Assembly: GCF_002001015.1 (NCBI RefSeq)
Contig: NZ_MUNO01000045.1
Coordinates: forward strand, 186,001-250,000
From: Polaromonas sp. A23
GTDB taxonomy: Bacteria > Pseudomonadota > Gammaproteobacteria > Burkholderiales > Burkholderiaceae_C
Length of the DNA stretch: 64,000 nt
Reading direction: 5' to 3'
Below are positions 17,716 to 26,439 of the stretch, piece after piece (the first letter of the stretch is position 1; the number at the start of each line of letters is the position of its first letter). The notes under the pieces are model-generated. The model had not been told where the DNA came from, made no database searches, and saw only the letters and a program-made list of their open reading frames with translations. A program made the translations under genes and the position numbers.

Positions 17716-18645
17716 ATGCAAACTGATACTCCCAGCGGTGATGACCGCATTCCCCTCGAAGACGTGGGCGCCGCGATCCGTGAGGGCCGCAGTCTTCGCC
17801 CCGCGCAGCGCTACCGTATCGTCGTGCTCGACGAGCAGCTTGCCGAGCGGCCTCTTGACCTGAGCGACCCGGTTCCCACGGCCCGTCAGATTCTGCAGGC
17901 GGCCGCGGTTCGCTCGGTGGAAGACCACAGCGTCTATGCGATCCTCCCGTCCGGGGAGTTCGAAGACCTGCGGCTGGACGAGACCTACGACCTGCGCGGT
18001 CGTGGTGCCGAGCGGTTCGTCATCTTTCAGACCGATCGCGCCTTCAAGTTCACGATCGACGACCGGCAGCTGGAATGGGGCAAGCCCAGCATCAGCGGTC
18101 GCGTTCTGAAGTCGTTGGCGGGCGTTCCGGCAGACACCTACGACGTCTATCTCGAAGTGCGGGGCGGCGGCCAGGATGTTCTGATCCGCGACGCTGACCT
18201 GATCGACCTCGGAAAGCCTGGCATCGAGCGCTTCATCACGCTGATCCGCGACACCACCGAAGGCCTCATGGCATTGCCCGAGGCCGACCAGCGCTACCTG
18301 GACAGCCACGGCATCGCCATCGAGATGGTCAGCGATGGCACGCACACCGGCGTCGTCTTCAAGCAGATGTCCGCGCCCGCCGGCAAGTTCAACCACGCCG
18401 TGGCGGACGTGCTGGTGATCCTGCCGCCCGGCTATCCGGATGTCGCGCCGGACATGTTCTTCTGCGACCCGTGGCTGACGCTGCAGTCCTCCGGTCACTA
18501 CCCGAACCGTGCGGACCAGCCGCACGCGTTTCACGGTCGCAACTGGCAGCGTTGGTCCCGCCACAATCCCAGCTGGCGGCCGGGCATCGATGGCTTGCAC
18601 ACCATGATCAAGCGCATCGAGCACGCCTTGGCGGGGGCCAAGTGA
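17716..18645 (+). CDS. Double ubiquitin-like domain fused to E2-like domain
   Basis: A 309-residue protein. Two multiubiquitin-type beta-grasp domains lie in tandem (about 30-108, RYRIVVLDEQLAERPLDL; and about 109-178, FKFTIDDRQLEWGKPSISGR, ending GIERFITL). They are followed by an E2/UBC-like domain of the prokaryotic E family (about 185-305, VADVLVILPPGYPDVAPDMF, GHYPNRADQ). The only cysteine of that domain is C250 in FFCDPW. The usual position after the HYPN motif has none, only a His/Trp-rich stretch. Neither ubiquitin unit ends in Gly-Gly. A 72-bp gap separates it from the helicase gene; the next gene starts on its stop codon (TGATG). Confidence 0.8.
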   Translation: MQTDTPSGDDRIPLEDVGAAIREGRSLRPAQRYRIVVLDEQLAERPLDLSDPVPTARQILQAAAVRSVEDHSVYAILPSGEFEDLRLDETYDLRGRGAERFVIFQTDRAFKFTIDDRQLEWGKPSISGRVLKSLAGVPADTYDVYLEVRGGGQDVLIRDADLIDLGKPGIERFITLIRDTTEGLMALPEADQRYLDSHGIAIEMVSDGTHTGVVFKQMSAPAGKFNHAVADVLVILPPGYPDVAPDMFFCDPWLTLQSSGHYPNRADQPHAFHGRNWQRWSRHNPSWRPGIDGLHTMIKRIEHALAGAK

Positions 18646-20048
18646 TGCCGGCGGCGCTGGACATCGTCTTGCTGCAGTCCCATGAAGCAGCGCTTCGGTC
18701 GCTGCTTCACCGGGACAATGGCTCAGAGGCGGCTGCTTACGTGCTGTTCGGCAAGGCAGAAATCGCGGCCGACCCCTGGTCGGGCCAGCCGCGCATGCGG
18801 CTCATCTCACACGAGGTCGTGCCCATTCCCCCGGACGAAATGGTCTCAGCGTCCGCAGTCCACGTCACTTGGTCGACGAGGGGCTTCATGCGGCTGCTGG
18901 GCGTAGCGCAGCACCGTGGCCTGGTGGCAGGTTTGGTGCACACGCACCCTAGCGCCGAAGCCTTCTTCTCCGATCAGGATGACCGCAACGAGGCCGAGCT
19001 CGCGCGAACTGCATTCAACAAGGGCGCAGCCGGATTGGCCAGCGTTGTATTCGGCCGGAACGAGGCCATCGTGGGGCGGTTGTGGACTTCGTCTGCGGAA
19101 ACGGTGAACGCATCCTCGATTTCCCTGATCGGCAGCACGATCAGGATTTCGCGGGTACATGCGGACGACAGTGAGCCGGAGGTTCTGGCGCGGCAGGCTG
19201 CGCTGTTCGGGGGCGGCTTCAATCCCGTGGTGCGGGCGCTGCGGGTCGGCGTGATCGGTTGCGGCGGCACGGGCAGCGCGGTGGCCATGCTGCTTACGCG
19301 CTTGGGCGTGGGGTTCCTGGGCTTGATCGACAACGACACGATCGACACCACCAATCTCAACCGCGTGCACGGGTCACACGCGACCGACGTGGAGAACGGC
19401 GCCGCCAAGGTCGACATCGCCGCGCGCGAGATCGCGGCGGCTGGCCTGGGTACACAGGTGGTCGCCCGCAAGGCTTGGGTGGGTGACCTGGCGTTGCGCG
19501 ACCTGCTGCGCTCCTGCGATGTGCTTTTCGGCTGCACGGATGACCACCAGGGCCGACTCACGCTGAACAGGTTGGCGCACTACTACGGGATTCCGTTGAT
19601 CGACGTCGGGCTGCGCATGCGGTCCGCCCGTAGCGGCGTCGACTACGACATGACGGGGCGCGTATCGACGATCCGGCCGGGCAGTCCGTGCCTGATGTGC
19701 TTGGGCGTCGTTGACCCCAGCCGCGCCGCTGCCGAAGGCTTGCGACGCAGTGACCCTGCGGAATTCGAGCGGCGCAAGGCCGAAGCCTACGTGGCTGGTG
19801 GTGGCGACCCGGCACCGGCCGTGGTGACCTTCACGACCAGCATCGCCTGCGCGGCGGTGGATGAACTGATTCAGGGCTTGACTGGATTTCGGGGTGGCCA
19901 TGGCATGACGCACAACAGGATTCGTCGCTTTGATCGCATGGAGGATCGGGCGATGACGTGTCGGCCGGTGTCATCTTGCCCGGTGTGCGGCAGCGAAACG
20001 GTTTGGGGACGCGGCGACGTGAACCCCTTCCTCGGCGTGATCGGCTAG
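18645..20048 (+). CDS. JAB deubiquitinase-like / E1-like (ThiF) fusion
   Basis: A 467-residue protein. The N-terminal JAB domain has an intact JAMM motif: H99-T-H101, seven residues, then S109-x-x-D112, with a candidate glutamate in SHEVVPI. The ThiF/E1 domain begins with VIGCGGTGSA (nucleotide-binding glycines from residue 205), followed by LIDNDTIDTTNLNR and FGCTDDHQGR. Two cysteine pairs (C349/C352 and C445/C448) form the usual structural zinc site. The start ATG overlaps the stop of the ubiquitin/E2 gene. One polypeptide thus holds both the activating and the removing activity for the neighbouring ubiquitin-like protein. This architecture is known from bacterial ubiquitin-like operons. 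Confidence 0.85.
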   Translation: MPAALDIVLLQSHEAALRSLLHRDNGSEAAAYVLFGKAEIAADPWSGQPRMRLISHEVVPIPPDEMVSASAVHVTWSTRGFMRLLGVAQHRGLVAGLVHTHPSAEAFFSDQDDRNEAELARTAFNKGAAGLASVVFGRNEAIVGRLWTSSAETVNASSISLIGSTIRISRVHADDSEPEVLARQAALFGGGFNPVVRALRVGVIGCGGTGSAVAMLLTRLGVGFLGLIDNDTIDTTNLNRVHGSHATDVENGAAKVDIAAREIAAAGLGTQVVARKAWVGDLALRDLLRSCDVLFGCTDDHQGRLTLNRLAHYYGIPLIDVGLRMRSARSGVDYDMTGRVSTIRPGSPCLMCLGVVDPSRAAAEGLRRSDPAEFERRKAEAYVAGGGDPAPAVVTFTTSIACAAVDELIQGLTGFRGGHGMTHNRIRRFDRMEDRAMTCRPVSSCPVCGSETVWGRGDVNPFLGVIG

Positions 20049-20052
20049 CCCG

Positions 20053-20388
20053 ATGAAACGTCTACTTTCCCTGGGGCTTCGCCGCCTTGGCTGGCTTCCT
20101 TTCGACTTCCTCGTGTCTCGGGTAAATCGCCATCCCGGGAAGGCCGTGATTCCGCCCGGTGAGCTATGGCTGGTGGTCGATGGCGGAGCAAAGAAATGGG
20201 CCTGCATGAGCTGCCCCGGTGGCTGTGGGGTCCAGATTTCTCTTTCTCTGAACCCGGATCGCCGACCGCGGTGGTCAGTGGAGTCCGACTTTTGGGGCCG
20301 TCCCACCGTTTCGCCTTCGATACACCAGCAGAAAATGTGCAGGTGTCACTTCTGGATCAAGAAGGGATCGATCGAGTGGTGCAAATAG
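20053..20388 (+). CDS. DUF6527 family zinc-site protein
   Basis: A 111-residue basic protein. Cysteine groups ACMSCPGGCG (about 56-65) and CRCHFW with a final EWC suggest one or two zinc sites. The pattern (ELWLVVDGGAKKWACMSCPG, then FWGRPTVSPSI) is that of DUF6527, a family I know as a regular neighbour of multiubiquitin and ThiF genes. It starts 4 bp after the JAB/E1 stop, so it is the last gene of the operon. It could help substrate or partner binding; no activity is established. Confidence 0.75.
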   Translation: MKRLLSLGLRRLGWLPFDFLVSRVNRHPGKAVIPPGELWLVVDGGAKKWACMSCPGGCGVQISLSLNPDRRPRWSVESDFWGRPTVSPSIHQQKMCRCHFWIKKGSIEWCK

Positions 20389-20399
20389 TAGGCGGATGC

Positions 20400-21012
20400 A
20401 CGCGGGCCGACCCGCGAGCAAAAGCGCTTGGCGCTGGTGTTCGGCTGATCACGGGCTGGTTGATCAAGTTTCCGCCGACCCTGCTAGTTGCCGGCAATGT
20501 TGCGGTGTCGTATGGCAATGAGATCATCAGGGCTTCGCGGCCATATGTCGGCTTCGCGCCGTCCGCCATCCGCTCGGTCGCGGTCGATTCGGGTGCCGGC
20601 CGGCACCTCCTGACGTCGAAAACCCGACCACATTCCGCGAGCTGGCCGGCAAGCGGCCGGAAGGCGCGATCGTGATCTACACGGGTGGGATGCCCAGCTC
20701 CTCGTGGAAGCGTGCCTACGCGGCGCTCGCGCAGACCGCGCATCTCCATCACTGGGGCGACATCGACGTGGGATGCTTCCGGACGCTTCGCACATCGCCA
20801 AGTGCTGCGAGGACGCGGGGCGGTCCCTCCGCTTGCATGGCATGCGGGCGGATGCCGTGCCACCCGGGACCGTCGCGCGGCGCGAATTGGTACTCTCCGA
20901 GCGGCGCGAGATCCTCCGGACCTGTGAGCATTGGCGATGGACCGACGAGGCCGACGCGCTCGGGGCATTCGCAATCGAGCAAAAGGCGATAGAGCCGTGC
21001 TGGCCAGAGTGA
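20400..21012 (+). pseudogene. JetD-like (DUF2220) protein remnant, frameshifted
   Basis: Three pieces in different frames line up as one C-terminal domain of the DUF2220/JetD Toprim-like family. Piece one has PTLLVAGNVAVSYGNEII and YVGFAPSAIRSVAVD. After a missing base near 20613, piece two reads VENPTTFRELAGKRPEGAIV then TGGMPSSSW and HHWGDIDVG. After a shift near 20775, piece three reads DASHIAKCCEDAGRSLRLHG to the stop at 21012. The N-terminal half is absent. JetD is the nuclease subunit of the Wadjet plasmid-defence system, and related stand-alone proteins exist. The left limit is approximate. Confidence 0.65.
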
Positions 21013-21273
21013 CCGGAGCTGCGCGCACGGGACATTTGTGAACTGGATTATCCGTAAATCACGGCTGATGCATGGACGGCGGGTGGAGCCGTCTCCACAC
21101 ACGCGCGCGCTGGGTCCGCAGCAGATTCGACATCCGACGGCCTTCGACGCTCAGTGATGCGCGGCCGCCGCATGGCTAACACCTGTGTGAAGACACGAAT
21201 GTTCAGGCGCACGAGATCACTACGCATGTGCCCCAAGATCAACTGTTCCCATAAGTGTTCCCACGGCGCAGCC
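21013..21273. other. Likely right junction of the integrated element
   Basis: No gene is supported here. Near the right end two copies of TGTTCCCA lie 12 bp apart (21244-21251 and 21256-21263), just before the terminator of the tRNA operon. The change from element cargo to core chromosome occurs within this stretch, but the exact attachment site cannot be fixed without the other end. Confidence 0.45.
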
Positions 21274-21312
21274 AAAGAAAAACGGGTTGCGGCAAAACTG
21301 CTGCAACCCGTT
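21274..21312 (-). terminator. Terminator of the tRNA-Ala-Glu-Asp unit
   Basis: A 10-bp stem (AACGGGTTGC/GCAACCCGTT) with a 12-nt loop. On the minus strand it is followed by a T-rich run and lies 9 bp past the 3' end of tRNA-Asp. Confidence 0.8.
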
Positions 21313-21320
21313 GATTTTAT

Positions 21321-21397
21321 TGGCGGAGTGGACGGGACTCGAACCCGCGACCCCCGGCGTGACAGGCCGGTATTCTAACCAACTGAACTACCACTCC
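21321..21397 (-). tRNA. tRNA-Asp (GUC)
   Basis: 77 nt with encoded CCA. The acceptor stem GGAGTGG pairs with CCACTCC, the anticodon loop CTGTCAC carries GTC, and the T-loop GGTTCGAGTCC is present. It is the last of three tRNAs read leftward and the nearest core gene to the integrated element. Confidence 0.97.
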
Positions 21398-21494
21398 TGG
21401 TAGTGACAACGTTCGCTCTTTCGAGCCAAGCCACCTGCTTGCGCAGGCTTGTTATCAACTTGTGCCTTGTGCTTCACATCGCTGTGAAGAATTT

Positions 21495-21570
21495 TGGCGA
21501 CCCTAAGGGGATTCGAACCCCTGTAGCCACCGTGAAAGGGTGGTGTCCTAGGCCTCTAGACGATAGGGTC
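21495..21570 (-). tRNA. tRNA-Glu (UUC)
   Basis: 76 nt with encoded CCA. The acceptor stem starts GACCCTA, the anticodon loop CTTTCAC carries TTC, and the T-arm is GGGGTTCGAATCCCC. It lies close to gltX, the gene for its cognate synthetase. Confidence 0.97.
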
Positions 21571-21654
21571 TAAACCTTGGAACTTCCGTCAGCAGGCTTT
21601 GGTTTTACACAAAGGCCTGCCAAAAAACTCTTCTTAAATCTTCCCGACGATCAA

Positions 21655-21730
<76 letters not shown>

Positions 21731-21780
21731 ATGTTGCAAGTTTCCCTGCAATCGTCGAGCCTTGAATTATAGCCCGAAAA

Positions 21781-23184
21781 TCAGAGGCTTTTCAAGCTGC
21801 CGAGTCGGGCGATGACGTTTTGCCGATCCATCAAGGCCAGAAATGCATCGAGCGAAGGGGTTTGCTGGCGCCCCGCCACCAGCACGCGCACCGGCATGGC
21901 CAGTTGCGGCATTTTCAGGCCTGTTTCAGTCAGCACCTGTTTGATCACAACAGCAATCGACGCCTTGGTCCACTCGCAGTCAACCAGTAATTCCGCCAGC
22001 CTTGCCACCGCCGGAACAGCATCGGCCGGCACATGCGCCTGGATGTCTGCCGCACTGATGGGTTCTCCACTGACCAGCACCGCCATCCATTCGGCAAGTT
22101 CCACCAGCGTGCTGCAACGGTCCTTCAACAACGCGCAGGCCTGCACGCGCCGTGCCGCATCCAGCCCGCCTAGGCATTGCTCGCTGAGAAAAGGTTGCAT
22201 CAGCTCGGCCAGCTTGTCATCCGCCATGGTCTTCATGTGCTGGGCATTCACCCAGCGCAGCTTGGCTTCGTCAAATTGCGCCGCGCTCTTGCCCAAGTGG
22301 TCGAGATTGAACCATTGCAAGAATTGTTCACGGCTGAAAATCTCATCGTCACCGTGGCTCCAGCCCAGGCGCGCCAGGTAATTGACCATGGCATCTGGCA
22401 GGTAACCTTCCTTTGCATACTGCGTGACGGCCTTGGCGCCGTTGCGCTTGCTCATCTTCTCGCCCTGCTCGTTGAGCACGGTCGGCAGGTGCGCATACAC
22501 CGGCGCCTCTTTGCCCAGGGCGCGGAAGATGTTGATCTGGCGCGGCGTGTTGTTGACATGATCGTCGCCGCGAATCACGTGGGTCATGCCCATGTCAATG
22601 TCGTCGACCACCACGCAAAAGTTGTAGGTCGGTGTGCCATCCGGCCGTGCAATCACCAAGTCGTCGAGTTCGTCGTTGCTGATCTCAATGCGGCCTTTGA
22701 CCTTGTCGTCCCACACGACGCTGCCGCCTTGTGGATTCATGAAGCGCAGCACGGGCTGCGCGCCTTGCGGTACCGGCGGCAATGTCTTGCCGGGCGCGGG
22801 GCGCCAAGTGCCGTCGTAACGCGGTTTCTCCTTGGCGGCCATCTGCTTTTCGCGCAGGGCATCGAGTTCGGCCACGCTCATGTAGCAGGGATATACCAGC
22901 CCATCAACCTGCATCTGCGCGAGCACGGCCTTGTAGCGGTCCATGCGTTGCATTTGATAGAACGGGCCTTCGTCGTAGTCCAGTCCCAGCCAGCGCATGC
23001 CTTCGATGATCACATCAACGGCTTCCTGGCTGGAGCGCTCGACATCGGTGTCTTCGATGCGAAGGACGAAATCACCGCCCGTGGCGCGCGCAAAAGCCCA
23101 GGGATAGAGGGCCGAGCGGATATTACCGAGATGAATGAACCCTGTAGGGGATGGCGCGAAACGCGTTCTTGTTTTCTGTGTCAT
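21781..23184 (-). CDS. gltX: Glutamyl-tRNA synthetase
   Basis: A 467-residue class I synthetase that charges tRNA-Glu. The HIGH-type motif appears as PTGFIHLGN near residue 15 and the KMSKR loop as KMSKRNG. The Rossmann core has [11 protein letters not shown] and [18 protein letters not shown]. Length is normal. Its start overlaps the metZ stop by 4 bp, so it is the last gene of the folC-to-gltX unit, and it lies 50 bp from the tRNA cluster that includes tRNA-Glu. Confidence 0.97.
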   Translation of the reverse strand: MTQKTRTRFAPSPTGFIHLGNIRSALYPWAFARATGGDFVLRIEDTDVERSSQEAVDVIIEGMRWLGLDYDEGPFYQMQRMDRYKAVLAQMQVDGLVYPCYMSVAELDALREKQMAAKEKPRYDGTWRPAPGKTLPPVPQGAQPVLRFMNPQGGSVVWDDKVKGRIEISNDELDDLVIARPDGTPTYNFCVVVDDIDMGMTHVIRGDDHVNNTPRQINIFRALGKEAPVYAHLPTVLNEQGEKMSKRNGAKAVTQYAKEGYLPDAMVNYLARLGWSHGDDEIFSREQFLQWFNLDHLGKSAAQFDEAKLRWVNAQHMKTMADDKLAELMQPFLSEQCLGGLDAARRVQACALLKDRCSTLVELAEWMAVLVSGEPISAADIQAHVPADAVPAVARLAELLVDCEWTKASIAVVIKQVLTETGLKMPQLAMPVRVLVAGRQQTPSLDAFLALMDRQNVIARLGSLKSL

Positions 23185-24395
23185 GTCAGGGTGTCCAGGC
23201 CACGCAGCAGGTCGGCCTTCAGGTCTTCAATATGCTCAAGGCCTACCGCTACACGGATCAGACCCTGGCCGATGCCGGCATCCTGTCGCTGCACTTCGGT
23301 CAGACGCCCATGCGAGGTGGTGCCCGGGTGGGTGATGATGGTTTTGGTGTCGCCGAGATTGGTGGCAATGCTCATCACCCGCACGCTGTTGATCACATGA
23401 AAGGCATTGGCGCGTGCAAGCTCAGGGGTGTCACCACGCACGTCAAACGAAACCACGGCTCCGCCCTGCCCTGACTGCTGGCGCATTGCCAGGTCGTGCT
23501 GCGGATGCGAGGCAAGCCCCGGGTAGTAGACGCGCGAAACCGCGCGCTGTTTTTCCAGCCACTTCGCAAAGGCGAGCGCATTGGCGCATTGCGCCTGCAT
23601 GCGGATGCCCAGTGTTTCGAGCCCCTTGAGTACCACCCAGGCATTGAAGGGGGACAGCGTCATGCCGGCCGTCCGTACGACCGGGCCAAACACGTCAACA
23701 ATCAACTTCGAGGGACCGCAAATGGCCCCGGCCATGACACGGCCCTGCCCATCGAGGTATTTGGTGCCGGAATGAATCACCAGGTCCGCGCCCAGCTCAC
23801 CGGGCCGCTGCAGCGCAGGCGTGCAGAAACAATTGTCGACCGCAAGCAACGCGCCGACACTGTGCGCGAGATCGGCAAGCGCTGCGATATCGCACACATC
23901 CGTCAACGGATTGGTCGGCGTTTCAGCAAACAGGAGTTTGGTGGTGGGCCTGAGTGCGGCCTTCCACTCGCTCACATCGGTCTGCGAGACAAAGGTGGTT
24001 TCGACACCGAATTTGCCAAACTCACGGCCGATCAAATTGATGGTTGAGCCGAACATCGAGCGCGAGCAAATAACGTGGTCGCCGGATTTCAGCAGCCCCA
24101 TGCACATCATCAGAATGGCGCCCATGCCGGTGGAGGCGCCAACGGCCGCTTCTGTTCCTTCCAGCGCCGCCAGCCGTTGTTCGAAGCTGGTCACCGTGGG
24201 GTTGGAAGTGCGACCGTAGGTATAGCCATCTTCAGTTCCGGCAAAACGCCGGGCTGCAGTTTCTGCATCGGGCTGAACAAAACCGCTGGTCAGGTACAGC
24301 GCTTCGGAGTTTTCGCCGTGCTGGCTATGCTCAAGCGCAACACGCACGGCGAGTGTGTCGCGGTGCAGGTTATCAGGCAGTTGCTTGGAAGCCAT
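23181..24395 (-). CDS. metZ: O-succinylhomoserine sulfhydrylase
   Basis: A 404-residue PLP enzyme of the Cys/Met metabolism family, making homocysteine from O-succinylhomoserine and sulfide. [32 protein letters not shown] and the PLP lysine motif [12 protein letters not shown] are present. Gene order purF-metZ is typical of betaproteobacteria and Pseudomonas and favours metZ over other family members. It starts 2 bp after the purF stop. Confidence 0.9.
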   Translation of the reverse strand: MASKQLPDNLHRDTLAVRVALEHSQHGENSEALYLTSGFVQPDAETAARRFAGTEDGYTYGRTSNPTVTSFEQRLAALEGTEAAVGASTGMGAILMMCMGLLKSGDHVICSRSMFGSTINLIGREFGKFGVETTFVSQTDVSEWKAALRPTTKLLFAETPTNPLTDVCDIAALADLAHSVGALLAVDNCFCTPALQRPGELGADLVIHSGTKYLDGQGRVMAGAICGPSKLIVDVFGPVVRTAGMTLSPFNAWVVLKGLETLGIRMQAQCANALAFAKWLEKQRAVSRVYYPGLASHPQHDLAMRQQSGQGGAVVSFDVRGDTPELARANAFHVINSVRVMSIATNLGDTKTIITHPGTTSHGRLTEVQRQDAGIGQGLIRVAVGLEHIEDLKADLLRGLDTLT

Positions 24396-24397
24396 GT

Positions 24398-25915
24398 TCA
24401 GGCTTCCTGCGGATTGGGCAGCGCCAGGCGCGAAACATCGACCTCGTTTTCCTCACTGGAGTCGATCCGCTGTTCGTTCATTTTTGCAATGCTCTCGACG
24501 GTGATATCGCCCGTGATGTACACGCCGTCAAAGCACGAGGCGTCAAAGCCATCGAGCTTTTTGTTCAGGGAACCAATCGCGCGCTTCATGCCTTCGACGT
24601 CCTGGTAGATCAATGCGTCGCAGCCAATGGCAATGCGGATTTCTTCCACGGTTTTGTCGTGCGCGACCAGTTCGTCGGCAGTCGGCATGTCGATACCGTA
24701 GACATTGGGGTAACGCACAGGTGGCGCGGCGCTGGCCAGGTAAACTTTTTTGGCGCCCGCGTCGCGCGCCATCTGAACGATCTCGCGGCTGGTGGTGCCG
24801 CGCACGATGGAATCATCGACCAACAATACGTTGCGGCCCTTGAATTCGCTGGCGATCACATTGAGCTTCTGGCGCACGGACTTTTTGCGCACGCCCTGGC
24901 CCGGCATGATGAAGGTCCGGCCCACATAGCGGTTTTTCACGAAGCCTTCGCGGTAAGGAATGCCCAGCAGATGTGCAAGCTGCGTGGCACTCGGCCGGCT
25001 CGATTCCGGAATCGGAATGATCACATCAATTTCGTTCGGCGGCACCGTGGAGACCACGCGCTTGGCCAGCGTTTCGCCGAGGTTCAGGCGGGCCTGATAG
25101 ACCGAGATGCCGTCCAGCACCGAGTCCGGCCGCGCCAGATAGACAAATTCAAAAATACAGGGCATGAGCTGCGGGTTCGCAGCGCACTGCTCGGCGTGCA
25201 CCACACCGTCCAGGTCCACAAACACTGCCTCGCCAGGAGCGATATCGCGCTCGAACTGGTGTGCCGTGCCTTCCAGCGCCACCGATTCGCTGGCCACCAT
25301 CACCGTGCTGCCGTTTTCGTTCTGGCCCCGGCCAATGCACAGCGGCCGGATGCCATAGGGGTCACGAAATGCCAGCAGTCCGTGGCCGGCAATCAGCGCC
25401 ACCACCGCGTAGGAGCCCTTCACGCGTTTGTGCACACCGCGCACAGCCGCAAACACATCGGAGGGTTTGAGCGGCAGGCCACGGGTGGTTTTTTCCAGCT
25501 CATGCGCGAGCACATTGAGCAGTACCTCGGAATCACTGTCGGTGTTGATATGGCGGTGGTCGGTGTTGAAAAGCTCGGCCTTCAGCACCGCGGCATTGGT
25601 CAGGTTGCCGTTGTGCGATAGCACCAGGCCAAAAGGCGCGTTCACATAGAACGGCTGCGCCTCGTCCTCACTGTAGGCATTGCCCGCCGTGGGGTAGCGC
25701 ACCTGCCCCAGGCCGACCGTGCCGGGAAGCGCGCGCATGTTGCGCGTGCGGAACACGTCGCGCACCATGCCCTTGGCCTTGTGCATGAAGAACTTGCGTC
25801 CCTGCTGAGTGACAATGCCGGCCGCGTCCTGGCCACGGTGCTGCAGCAAAAGCAGTCCGTCGTAAATCAGCTGGTTCACTGGGGCGTTGCTGACAACACC
25901 AACTATTCCGCACAT
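24398..25915 (-). CDS. purF: Amidophosphoribosyltransferase
   Basis: A 505-residue enzyme for the first step of purine synthesis, making phosphoribosylamine from PRPP and glutamine. Cys2 of MCGIVGV is the N-terminal nucleophile of the glutaminase domain. The PRPP loop is LLVDDSIVRGTTSREI near residue 370. The family-typical stretch ESSRPSATQLAHLLGIPYRE is intact. It lies 28 bp after cvpA, the usual partner. Confidence 0.97.
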   Translation of the reverse strand: MCGIVGVVSNAPVNQLIYDGLLLLQHRGQDAAGIVTQQGRKFFMHKAKGMVRDVFRTRNMRALPGTVGLGQVRYPTAGNAYSEDEAQPFYVNAPFGLVLSHNGNLTNAAVLKAELFNTDHRHINTDSDSEVLLNVLAHELEKTTRGLPLKPSDVFAAVRGVHKRVKGSYAVVALIAGHGLLAFRDPYGIRPLCIGRGQNENGSTVMVASESVALEGTAHQFERDIAPGEAVFVDLDGVVHAEQCAANPQLMPCIFEFVYLARPDSVLDGISVYQARLNLGETLAKRVVSTVPPNEIDVIIPIPESSRPSATQLAHLLGIPYREGFVKNRYVGRTFIMPGQGVRKKSVRQKLNVIASEFKGRNVLLVDDSIVRGTTSREIVQMARDAGAKKVYLASAAPPVRYPNVYGIDMPTADELVAHDKTVEEIRIAIGCDALIYQDVEGMKRAIGSLNKKLDGFDASCFDGVYITGDITVESIAKMNEQRIDSSEENEVDVSRLALPNPQEA

Positions 25916-25943
25916 AAATTTCCGATCATCAAGTCGCCATCAA

Positions 25944-26426
25944 TTACAGGTATTTTGCAAACTGTTCAGGTAGCACCGGCTTCAGGCCCTTGACAGTGGC
26001 CGTCAACACTTCCGCGCCCTTGGACTCCTGCCACCAGGCGCTGCTTTTAAAAGCCGTCATGTTGATCACCACCGTCACTGCCAACAAAAGAATCACGCCG
26101 CGCACCACGCCAAATGCAGCTCCCAATGTGCGGTCCACCGGCCGCAGGCCGACAGCCTCGACCAGCTTTTTGAACAGCACCGCCAGCAGACCCGCCACAA
26201 ATACGGCGGCTATGAAAACCAGCACGAAGGCTGCCGCATAACGAATCTTTTCGGACGCCCCCTGCAGCGGCAGCAGCAGGGCCACATCCGGTGCAAACCA
26301 TTGCGCCAGGTAAAACGACAAGGCCCAACCGAGAACAGAAAGGACTTCGTACACCAATCCCCGCCAAGCGCCGATGATCAGCGACACCACCAACACCCCC
26401 AGAAAAGCCAGGTCAGCAATCGCCAC
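25944..26426 (-). CDS. cvpA: CvpA family inner-membrane protein
   Basis: A 160-residue protein with four predicted membrane segments (about 5-25, 30-48, 63-85, 100-120). It has the CvpA look (ADLAFLGVLVVSLIIGAWRG, RPVDRTLGAAFGVVRGV). CvpA is needed for colicin V production in E. coli and is linked to purine-gene operons; the biochemical role is unclear. It lies directly before purF. Confidence 0.92.
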   Translation of the reverse strand: MAIADLAFLGVLVVSLIIGAWRGLVYEVLSVLGWALSFYLAQWFAPDVALLLPLQGASEKIRYAAAFVLVFIAAVFVAGLLAVLFKKLVEAVGLRPVDRTLGAAFGVVRGVILLLAVTVVINMTAFKSSAWWQESKGAEVLTATVKGLKPVLPEQFAKYL

Positions 26427-26439
26427 AAGTCAGCTGCTT

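Noticed and set aside
15115..18624. A minus-strand frame of 1,169 codons opposite the helicase and ubiquitin/E2 genes
   Set aside because: It is the antisense shadow of well-supported plus-strand genes; it has no start signals or family resemblance.
21154..21378. 74-codon frame ending in a GTRTRDP-type sequence
   Set aside because: This is translation through the antisense of tRNA-Asp, a common false gene call.
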